Assembly (NCBI RefSeq): GCF_901827205.1
Contig: NZ_LR594675.1
Location: 4,092,001-4,156,000, forward strand
DNA length: 64,000 nucleotides
From: Variovorax sp. PBS-H4
GTDB taxonomy: Bacteria > Pseudomonadota > Gammaproteobacteria > Burkholderiales > Burkholderiaceae_C
Direction of reading: 5' to 3'
Shown here: piece by piece, positions 11,668 to 17,878 of the stretch
Position numbering within the stretch: position 1 is the first letter of the stretch
How the letters are laid out: each line of letters begins with the position of its first letter
Notes under the pieces: generated by a model
Databases searched by the model: none
What the model saw: only the letters and a program-made list of their open reading frames with translations
What the model was told of the DNA's origin: nothing
Translations under genes and position numbers: made by a program

Positions 11668-12530
11668 TGCATGTCATCATGAAATGTGCAAACGACGTGA
11701 GATCGCTCCGTTCGATCCTGGTGCATCTCGACGGCAGTGCGCATGCCGAGGCAAGGCTTCGATTCGCCCACCATCTGGCACAACTGCATGACGCGGTTCT
11801 CACCGCCCTGTTCGCGGTAGCTCCCCAGTATCTGCCCCTGCTCCCGCTCAAAGGGGGCACGCTGACGAGCCGCATGGCCGGTCGGATCGATCCAGGTCAT
11901 CGCGCCCGTGCGCACGAGCTTGCCGTGCGAGCGCGTTCATGGGGTGATGTCGAAGTCGAGTGGCTGGAACTGAACGGAGAACCGGTCATTCCGAGCTTCG
12001 CCCGCCGCGCACTGTCGGCGGACCTCGTGGTGCTCGGCCAGCGCGACTCCAGGGATGCGGCCGGCTTCGACGTGCCCGGCGACATGACCGAGGCGGTGAT
12101 CATCGATGGCGGCCGCCCCGCGCTCGTTGTCCCCTTCGCAGGTTCCGCGACGCCGGCACCAAAGACAGTGCTGGTCGCGTGGAAGTCGACACCCGAATGC
12201 GCTCGTGCATTGACCGCTTCCCTGCCCTTTCTTCGCGCCGCGGGCAAGGTTCACCTGGTCTGCGCGAACGACAACGTCGATGAGGCATTCCCGGCGCCCG
12301 TGGAACTGATCCCGTACCTCCATCTGCATGGCATCGATCGCGTCCACGAGCACCGGCGGCTCGACGACAGTGGCGCCGGCCTGGCGATGCTGTCGCTTGC
12401 CGCCGAGACCGAAGCCGACCTGATCGTGATGGGGTGTTATGGGCACACGCGGGCGCGCGAGCTTGTACTGGGGGGTGCATCGCGAGTCGTCCTCGATTCG
12501 ATGCGCGTACCGGTGCTCATGGCGCACTGA
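11667..12530 (+). CDS. Universal stress protein, tandem two-domain type
   Basis: 287 aa, two UspA folds. The first begins RSILVHLDGSAHAEAR. The second ends with VMGCYGHTRARELVLGGAS, the same G-G variant of the nucleotide loop seen in the two-domain proteins at 5055 and 26058. Translation starts at the ATG overlapping the flavodoxin stop; an alternative ATG at 11679 is possible. It is coupled to the flavodoxin and so placed under the Fnr-type box at 11068. Confidence 0.88.
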   Translation: MHVIMKCANDVRSLRSILVHLDGSAHAEARLRFAHHLAQLHDAVLTALFAVAPQYLPLLPLKGGTLTSRMAGRIDPGHRARAHELAVRARSWGDVEVEWLELNGEPVIPSFARRALSADLVVLGQRDSRDAAGFDVPGDMTEAVIIDGGRPALVVPFAGSATPAPKTVLVAWKSTPECARALTASLPFLRAAGKVHLVCANDNVDEAFPAPVELIPYLHLHGIDRVHEHRRLDDSGAGLAMLSLAAETEADLIVMGCYGHTRARELVLGGASRVVLDSMRVPVLMAH

Positions 12531-12579
12531 AGCCTTGGGCCTGCCTCGAGCCGGGCCGACATGTTCGTGGCCGGCGACC

Positions 12580-13017
12580 TCAGGCAGCACCCGCCACGAA
12601 CGCGCGCTTGCGACGCTCGAAAAGCTCGAAGACGCCCATGCCCATCAGCATCGCGATCACGAAGACGAGGGCCTTGCCTTCACCCATTCCGAGCGCAACG
12701 AGGGCTGGGCCGGGGCAGAAGCCGGCGATGCCCCAACCCATGCCGAAAAGCACGCTGCCGAGCACCAAGCGGCGGTCGATGTGGCGCGCTGAGGGCAGTC
12801 GCATCTCCGCGCCGAGCAACGACCGGGCGCGACGCCTGGCCATGGCGAAGGCGACCGCGCCCACAGCGACGGCGCCCGCCATGACGAACGCCAGCGAAGG
12901 GTCCCAGGGGCCGGCGAGATCCAGGAAGCCGAGCACCTTGGCCGGGTTGGCCATGCCGGACACGATGAGGCCGAGGCCGAACACCAGCCCGGCGAGCAGC
13001 GAAGCAAGGACAATCAT
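12580..13017 (-). CDS. YeeE/YedE-family half-permease (DUF6691 type)
   Basis: 145-aa integral membrane protein with four hydrophobic segments. The conserved family motifs are present: GLIVSGMANPAKVLGFLD near residues 16-33 and GWGIAGFCPGPALV near 94-107, the latter with the cysteine used in thiosulfate or sulfide passage in YeeE proteins. It pairs with the half-permease encoded just upstream at 13028-13465. Such pairs are co-encoded with BigR-type repressors and persulfide dioxygenases, so movement of a reduced sulfur compound is inferred. Confidence 0.88.
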   Translation of the reverse strand: MIVLASLLAGLVFGLGLIVSGMANPAKVLGFLDLAGPWDPSLAFVMAGAVAVGAVAFAMARRRARSLLGAEMRLPSARHIDRRLVLGSVLFGMGWGIAGFCPGPALVALGMGEGKALVFVIAMLMGMGVFELFERRKRAFVAGAA

Positions 13018-13027
13018 GGAGGACTCC

Positions 13028-13465
13028 TCAGATACCCAGAAGATGACGCGTCACGAACACCGTGACGAAGCCTGCGCCCATGAAGGCGGCCGTGGCGGCG
13101 AGCGAGCGCAGGGAGAAACGGGAAAGGCCGCAGACGCCGTGGCCGCTGGTGCAGCCGGAGCCATAACGCGTGCCTATGCCGACGAGCAGCCCAGCCAGCA
13201 ACAGCGTGCCATAGCCGGCGTCGATCTGTGGCCTGGGCGGCACCGCGAACAGCAGGTACAGCAGCGGCGCGCCGACAAGTCCCAGGACGAAGGCAATGCG
13301 CCAGGCGCTGTCGCCTTTGAGCGGCCTGAGCAGACCGCCGAGCACCCCGCTGATGCCTGCGACGCGGCCGTTGAGCAGCACGAACATCGCTGCGGCGACG
13401 CCGATGAGCACGCCGCCGGCCAGTGCGGTGAGGGGCGTGAAGTGGCTCCAGTCGATAGACATCAT
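13028..13465 (-). CDS. YeeE/YedE-family half-permease
   Basis: 145 aa from the ATG at 13465, which overlaps the stop of the ArsR-type regulator (ATGA). Four membrane segments are seen. The family cysteine motif is GTRYGSGCTSGHGVCGLSRF (about residues 91-110). It precedes the second half-permease by 10 bp. Together the two make the duplicated YeeE core. The substrate is inferred from the sulfur-module context only. Confidence 0.88.
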   Translation of the reverse strand: MMSIDWSHFTPLTALAGGVLIGVAAAMFVLLNGRVAGISGVLGGLLRPLKGDSAWRIAFVLGLVGAPLLYLLFAVPPRPQIDAGYGTLLLAGLLVGIGTRYGSGCTSGHGVCGLSRFSLRSLAATAAFMGAGFVTVFVTRHLLGI

Positions 13466-13785
13466 GGTTCCTTCGGGCAGTAGAGACGGTAGAGAAGCTC
13501 GAGGATCTCGAGCATCGATGGGTCGGCCACGCTGTAGAAGATGTTCTTGCCATCCCGTCGCGTATCGACAACCCCTTCGTTGCGGAGAACACCGAGCTGC
13601 TGCGACAGGGTCGGTTGGTGAATGTCGAGCGTCCGCTCGAGGTCGCTCACACACATCTCGCCTTGCGAGAGTTGGCACAAGAGGAGCAAACGGTCTGCAT
13701 TGGCGAGCACCTTGAGCGCGCCGACCGCCTTGCCGGCCGCACTGCGCAGGGCTTCGGGGTCGATGACGGGCGAAGGACGCTTCAT
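13462..13785 (-). CDS. bigR: ArsR-family repressor, BigR/SqrR-type persulfide sensor
   Basis: 107-aa winged-helix regulator. The recognition region is DIHQPTLSQQLGVLRNEG (about residues 53-70). Cysteines are at 37, 45 and 103. The 37/103 spacing of 66 equals that of the two reactive cysteines of SqrR/BigR, which form a polysulfide bridge and release DNA. Start ATG 13785 is preferred; an extension to 13824 would run through the operator. It is divergent from the persulfide dioxygenase and co-transcribed with the two half-permeases, the same content as the bigR operon of Xylella and Agrobacterium. The sensor role follows from family and context. Confidence 0.87.
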   Translation of the reverse strand: MKRPSPVIDPEALRSAAGKAVGALKVLANADRLLLLCQLSQGEMCVSDLERTLDIHQPTLSQQLGVLRNEGVVDTRRDGKNIFYSVADPSMLEILELLYRLYCPKEP

Positions 13786-13807
13786 GGGGATGCCTGAACA
13801 GTTACTA

Positions 13808-13843
13808 TTGACATAGTATGTCAAAACATATAATATTTGTCAA
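13808..13843 (+). promoter_or_regulatory. sigma-70 promoter with overlapping BigR-type operator
   Basis: TTGACA (13808-13813) and TAATAT (13831-13836) are 17 bp apart, a near-consensus promoter reading toward the persulfide dioxygenase. The -35 element is the left arm of a perfect inverted repeat, TTGACAT-AGT-ATGTCAA (13808-13824), and a further TTTGTCAA arm lies at 13836-13843. The AT-rich stretch stands out from its GC-rich surroundings. A repressor bound here would block both divergent directions. Confidence 0.82.
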
Positions 13844-13874
13844 TCCAATGAGCATCGCATCCACGGAGAACTCC

Positions 13875-14768
13875 ATGACGGCACGCACGACGACCCAAGG
13901 CTTCTTCGATCCCAATACGTGGACCATTTCCTATGTCGTCTGGGACCATGCGACGAAGCGAGCCGCAATCATCGATCCGGTGCTGGACTACGACTTCAAG
14001 TCCGGACATACGAGCACGGCCTCCGCCGAGCGGCTGCTGACCTATGTCCGGGACAAGGGCCTGCAGGTCGAGTGGATTCTCGAAACGCATGCCCACGCCG
14101 ACCATCTGTCAGGTGCGCGGCATGTTCAGGCGCAAGTGGGTGGAGTCATCGCCATCGGCGAGAACATCCGTGTCGTGCAGGCGACCTTCAAGAAGCTCTA
14201 CAACCTGGACCGTGGTTTCCTGCCGGACGGGAGCCAGTTCGACCACCTCTTCAGGGACGGCGAAGTCTTCAAGATCGGTGAGAGCGACGCAACTGCGATG
14301 CTGGTGCCCGGCCACACTCCCGCGGACATGGCCTATCTGGTGGACGGCTCCGTCTTCGTGGGCGATACGCTCTTCATGCCCGACGTCGGCAGCGCACGTG
14401 CGGATTTTCCCGGCGGCGACGCACGCCAGCTCTACGCCTCGATGCGCAGGCTGCTGGCCCTGCCGCCCGCGACCACGATGTATGTCTGTCACGACTATCC
14501 GCCCGCGTCTCGCCAACCCCGGTGGCAGACAACCGTCGCCGAGCAGCGCGCTCACAACATCCATGTGCACGACGGCATCGGCGAGGATGCCTTCGTCGCA
14601 ATGCGCACTGCGCGTGACGCCACCCTCGAGGTTCCGACGCTCATCCTCCCGGCGATCCAGGTGAACGTGCGCGGCGGGCAGCTTCCGCCCCCTGACGACA
14701 ACGGCATCGCCTACCTCCGCATCCCTGTGAATGCCCTCCCCGTGCATTCTCGGGTTGACGCAACGTAG
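13875..14768 (+). CDS. blh: Persulfide dioxygenase-like MBL-fold hydrolase (Blh)
   Basis: 297-aa metallo-beta-lactamase-fold protein of the ETHE1/Blh type, which oxidises glutathione persulfide to sulfite with iron. The metal motif is ETHAHADHLSGA (about residues 73-84). A second ligand His is in VPGHTPADM, an Asp in VGDTLF, and a further His in VCHDYP. Start ATG 13875 follows a GGAGA ribosome site; upstream in-frame ATGs at 13818 and 13848 fall in or just after the promoter. It is divergently arranged with the BigR-type repressor, which supports a sulfide-detoxification role. Confidence 0.9.
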   Translation: MTARTTTQGFFDPNTWTISYVVWDHATKRAAIIDPVLDYDFKSGHTSTASAERLLTYVRDKGLQVEWILETHAHADHLSGARHVQAQVGGVIAIGENIRVVQATFKKLYNLDRGFLPDGSQFDHLFRDGEVFKIGESDATAMLVPGHTPADMAYLVDGSVFVGDTLFMPDVGSARADFPGGDARQLYASMRRLLALPPATTMYVCHDYPPASRQPRWQTTVAEQRAHNIHVHDGIGEDAFVAMRTARDATLEVPTLILPAIQVNVRGGQLPPPDDNGIAYLRIPVNALPVHSRVDAT

Positions 14769-14774
14769 GCCGAT

Positions 14775-14794
14775 CGAGCGGGTCCCGCCGCTCG
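14775..14794 (+). terminator. Candidate hairpin after blh
   Basis: CGAGCGG-GTCCCG-CCGCTCG forms a 7-bp GC-rich stem 6 bp after the blh stop. No T-run follows, so the function as terminator is uncertain. Confidence 0.35.
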
Positions 14795-14963
14795 GTTGCG
14801 AACCGGCAGTGGGCTCCGTTCTCCGGATGACACAAAGCGTTGACAGACTGTTCCTGTCTGGTGCCGTGCGTTGACTGTGCTGTAAAGCGCAGCGCCTAGA
14901 TTGATATGGCGTCCTGGCAGCGCCCCGATTCCACGAGGCGCAGGCGCATACGAGGAGATGGTC

Positions 14964-15173
14964 ATGAACGCATTGCCTGCTTCCACCGGGTGGGAACTCC
15001 GCTTCGATGCCCTGTTCGCCGGGCGCCGCGGATTCGTGTTTCCCTGCACCGCAGAAGGTCACGTGAACATGGACGCCTTGAACGAGCGAACCCTCAACAA
15101 CTACCTGTTTGCCCGCGCGATGATGGGGCGGGAGGTGACGTGGCCCAGCGTGTACCCGAGCTGCTCGCATTGA
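14964..15173 (+). CDS. Small conserved-looking protein of unknown function
   Basis: 69 aa. No family is assigned. The start at 14964 is set by GAGGAG (14952-14957) six bases upstream; a longer frame to 14901 lacks support. It has a compact hydrophobic first half (WELRFDALFAGRRGFVFPC), then acidic and polar helical sequence with RTLNNYLFARAMMGRE, and Cys residues near the middle and the C-terminus. Codon use is like its neighbours. It stands between the sulfide module and the Ala-rich protein. A TTGACT and a TAGATT lie upstream but 20 bp apart, so no promoter is claimed. Confidence 0.6.
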   Translation: MNALPASTGWELRFDALFAGRRGFVFPCTAEGHVNMDALNERTLNNYLFARAMMGREVTWPSVYPSCSH

Positions 15174-15214
15174 ACCCGCCTCTTGAGGTTTCGCCCTTTG
15201 TTCAAGGAACGCAC

Positions 15215-15811
15215 ATGAAACCCACCACCGTGCTGCTCCTGCTCGCGATGGCGTTCAGCCCGGCGACATTTGCCGCGGACTACACCCAACCCGGGCAGCT
15301 GAGTCGTCCGCCCGGCTCCATCCAGAAGTCCAGGGAGGCCGCAAGCACAGCTGCGCGTGAGGCAGCAGCTGCTGCGCGCCAGGCAGCCGACGATGCCAAG
15401 GCAGCGTTGCAAAGGAGCGAAGCTGCTGCGGGCAAGGTCTCGAGAGCGCTCGCCGAGGGCATCCGGCGAGCGGCGCGCAAGGCTGCGGAGTCCGCGAGGC
15501 GCTTCGAGGAAAAGGCTTATGCATCGGCCAGCAAGGCGGCCGACGCGAGCCGAGAAGCCGCTCACGCCGCTGCGCAGGCGAGCCGCAGGTCCGCGGCCGC
15601 CGCCCGTGAGGCACTCGCCAAGGCGGAGGAGGCGTCCAAACGGGCCCTTTCTTCGAGCAAGGAAGAAGCCGAGAAGGCGGCCGCGGCGACCCGTGACGCG
15701 CTCAGGAAGGCAGAGGAAGTGACACGGTCTGCGGCAAGCGCCGCGAGAAAGGCTGCGTCGCCGCCCAAGGAGGCCGACCGCCCTGCGTCGCCTTCGCCCG
15801 AGAGGAAGTGA
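15215..15811 (+). CDS. Exported alanine-rich helical repeat protein (copy 1)
   Basis: 198 aa. A signal peptide is clear (MKPTTVLLLLAMAF, cleavage probably after TFAA), then a short DYTQPGQLS linker, then about 150 residues of Ala/Lys/Glu/Arg-rich sequence with a repeating pattern like AREAAAAARQAADDAK. This predicts one long, charged helix or coiled coil with no globular core, similar in composition to LEA or histone-H1-like proteins but exported. A paralogue with the same N-terminal layout is at 33454. The function is unknown; a periplasmic desiccation or envelope-protecting role is only a guess. It is followed 42 bp later by groEL. Confidence 0.75.
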   Translation: MKPTTVLLLLAMAFSPATFAADYTQPGQLSRPPGSIQKSREAASTAAREAAAAARQAADDAKAALQRSEAAAGKVSRALAEGIRRAARKAAESARRFEEKAYASASKAADASREAAHAAAQASRRSAAAAREALAKAEEASKRALSSSKEEAEKAAAATRDALRKAEEVTRSAASAARKAASPPKEADRPASPSPERK

Positions 15812-15853
15812 GAGGGCGACGCTTTCGTCGCGGCATGGAGGAGATTGATCACC

Positions 15854-17482
15854 ATGACAGCCAAGAAGTTGCTTTTTCGGGAAGACGCGCGCGAGAAGAT
15901 CCGCCGCGGCGTCGATACGCTCGCCGACGCGGTCAAGGTCACTCTCGGACCGCGGGGACGTACCGTGATCATCGACAGCGAGTACGGCGCACCCCAGATC
16001 GTCAACTCCGGCGTCGTGGTCGCCAGGTCGATCGAACTGGAGGACCGGTTCGAGAACATGGGGGCGCAACTGCTGCGCGAGGTCGCGGCCCGTACCAGCG
16101 AAATGGCGGGCGACGGCACCACGACCGCCACCGTGCTGGCGCACGCCATGATCCAGGAGGGCCTGAAGTACCTCGCCGCCGGCATGAACCCGATGGACCT
16201 CAAGCGTGGCATCGACCTCGCCGTCGAGATGGTCGTGGGCGAACTGAAGGCGCTCTCGCAACCCAGCACCACCTCGCAGGAGATCGCGCATGTGGCCGCC
16301 ATCTCGGCCAACAACGACCGCTCGATCGGCGACCTGATCGCCCATGCGATGGACAAGGTGGGCCGCGAGGGCGCCGTCTCCATCGAGGACGGCTCCGGCC
16401 TGGTCAGCGAGTTGGAGATCGTCGAAGGGCTCCAGTTCGATCGCGGTTATCTGTCGCCCTACTTCGTCAACAATGCAGAGAAGCAGGCAGTGGTACTGGA
16501 GAACGTGTTGATCGTGCTGTGCGACCAGCGGCTCTCGAGCTTCAACGACCTGGTCCCGCTGCTCGAAGCGACGGCGAAATCGGGGTCGCCGCTGCTGGTG
16601 ATCGCCGAAGACGTCGACGCCGATGCACTGGCCACGCTGGTCGTCAACAGCATCCGCGGCGTGGTGAAGACCTGTGCCGTGAAGGCACCCGGCTTCGGTG
16701 ACCGCCGCAAGGCAATGCTGCAGGACATGGGCGTGCTCACCGGGGGCAAGGTCATCTCCAGCGAGCTCGGACTGGCGCTCGCAAAGGCGACGCTCGACGA
16801 CCTGGGCCGCGCGCGCCGCGTCGTGATCGACAAGGACAGCACGACCATCATCGGCGGCGCCGGTGACTCGACGGCCATCCACGACCGCATCGCCGCCATC
16901 CGCAAGGAGCGCGAGGCACAAACCAGCGAGTACGACCGCAAGCAACTCGAAGAGCGCATCGCCAAGCTCTCGGGCGGCGTGGCATTGATCAAGGTCGGTG
17001 CAGCCACCGAAACCGAACTGAAGGAACGAAAGCTGCGTGTCGAGGATGCCCTGCACGCTACGCGCGCCGCGGTCGAGGAAGGCATTGTCCCCGGAGGTGG
17101 CGTCGCGCTGCTGCGCGCGCGCCGCTGCCTCGCAGAAGTGACGCCCCCCAATCTGGACCAGGCCTCGGGCATCAAGATCGTGCAGCGCGCACTGGAGGAG
17201 CCGCTCAGGCGCATCGTCGGCAACGCGGCCGACGAGCCGTCGATCGTGCTGGACAAGGTCGATGCTTCGACCCAGCGAAGCTACGGCTACAACGCCGCGA
17301 CGCGCCAGTATGGCGACATGCTGGAGATGGGCGTCATCGACCCCGCCAAGGTGACACGCCTGGCGCTGCAGAACGCCGCGTCGATTGCGAGCCTGGTGCT
17401 GACCACGGACTGCATGGTCGCCAATGCGCCGAAGAAGGCGCCGGCAGACGCCCGCGCGGGTCTCGAGCCCGATCTGTATTGA
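15854..17482 (+). CDS. groEL: GroEL-type chaperonin, orphan copy
   Basis: 542-aa 60-kDa chaperonin subunit. The ATP site is present (GDGTTTATVLAHAM near residues 86-99), as are the intermediate and apical domains (VVLENVLIVLCDQRLSS, KAPGFGDRRKAMLQDM) and EEGIVPGGGVALLRA. Start ATG 15854 follows GGAGGAG with 10-bp spacing. Two features set it apart from a housekeeping GroEL. There is no groES next to it, and the C-terminus ends ARAGLEPDLY without the flexible Gly-Gly-Met repeats. It is probably a secondary, stress-associated chaperonin that would have to borrow a GroES made elsewhere. Confidence 0.94.
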   Translation: MTAKKLLFREDAREKIRRGVDTLADAVKVTLGPRGRTVIIDSEYGAPQIVNSGVVVARSIELEDRFENMGAQLLREVAARTSEMAGDGTTTATVLAHAMIQEGLKYLAAGMNPMDLKRGIDLAVEMVVGELKALSQPSTTSQEIAHVAAISANNDRSIGDLIAHAMDKVGREGAVSIEDGSGLVSELEIVEGLQFDRGYLSPYFVNNAEKQAVVLENVLIVLCDQRLSSFNDLVPLLEATAKSGSPLLVIAEDVDADALATLVVNSIRGVVKTCAVKAPGFGDRRKAMLQDMGVLTGGKVISSELGLALAKATLDDLGRARRVVIDKDSTTIIGGAGDSTAIHDRIAAIRKEREAQTSEYDRKQLEERIAKLSGGVALIKVGAATETELKERKLRVEDALHATRAAVEEGIVPGGGVALLRARRCLAEVTPPNLDQASGIKIVQRALEEPLRRIVGNAADEPSIVLDKVDASTQRSYGYNAATRQYGDMLEMGVIDPAKVTRLALQNAASIASLVLTTDCMVANAPKKAPADARAGLEPDLY

Positions 17483-17493
17483 TCCATCCTCCT

Positions 17494-17799
17494 ATGCCGA
17501 CGAATGACGCAATCAACACATCGGGACCTGACATCATGAAGAAGCGCTCGCCCTCCAGGCGTTCCTCGGCACGCGCCCAAAAGCGCGGAATCCGATCGCC
17601 GAAGCCTTCCGACGAAGCTGTAAGCGATGCGACCGATAGCGCGCGCCGGGGCGCGTGGGATCCGGATCGAACCGACATCGAACGACCGAACGAGGGCCAG
17701 TGTCCCTCGATCGAAACCGCACCACGCCATGCGGAGGCCGGCGGCGTGGAAGCGCCGGAACCTCTGTCGGAAGAGAAGAAGGCCTTCCCCTTCGAATAG
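17494..17799 (+). CDS. Possible small hydrophilic protein
   Basis: A 101-codon open frame follows groEL. The product is Ser/Arg/Pro-rich at first (KKRSPSRRSSARAQKRG) and acidic at the end (EPLSEEKKAFPFE), with no hydrophobic core and no recognised family. Neither the ATG at 17494 nor the one at 17536 has a good ribosome site. It could be a disordered protein or a chance frame in GC-rich DNA. Confidence 0.3.
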   Translation: MPTNDAINTSGPDIMKKRSPSRRSSARAQKRGIRSPKPSDEAVSDATDSARRGAWDPDRTDIERPNEGQCPSIETAPRHAEAGGVEAPEPLSEEKKAFPFE

Positions 17800-17878
17800 C
17801 CGCCGGCAAGTGCCCCCGGGACTTGATCACCGCGCCAGCGAGAGCTTGGTCGACCGACCCGGCATCGACGCGGCTGGC

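Noticed and set aside
13818..13874. Upstream in-frame ATGs (13818, 13848) for the persulfide dioxygenase
   Set aside because: They lie in or directly after the promoter and lack a ribosome site; ATG 13875 has GGAGA.
14840..14902. TTGACA/TTGACT and TAGATT upstream of the gene at 14964
   Set aside because: The TTGACT to TAGATT spacing is 20 bp, and TTGACA has no hexamer at 16-18 bp, so a promoter is not supported.
15183..15196. TTGAGGTTTCGCCC before the first Ala-rich protein
   Set aside because: The right half does not match ATCAA or CGCAA, and no -10 hexamer fits; it is not counted as a box.
15101..17056. 651-codon minus-strand frame across the Ala-rich gene and groEL
   Set aside because: Antisense to a certain GroEL, with compositional bias only.
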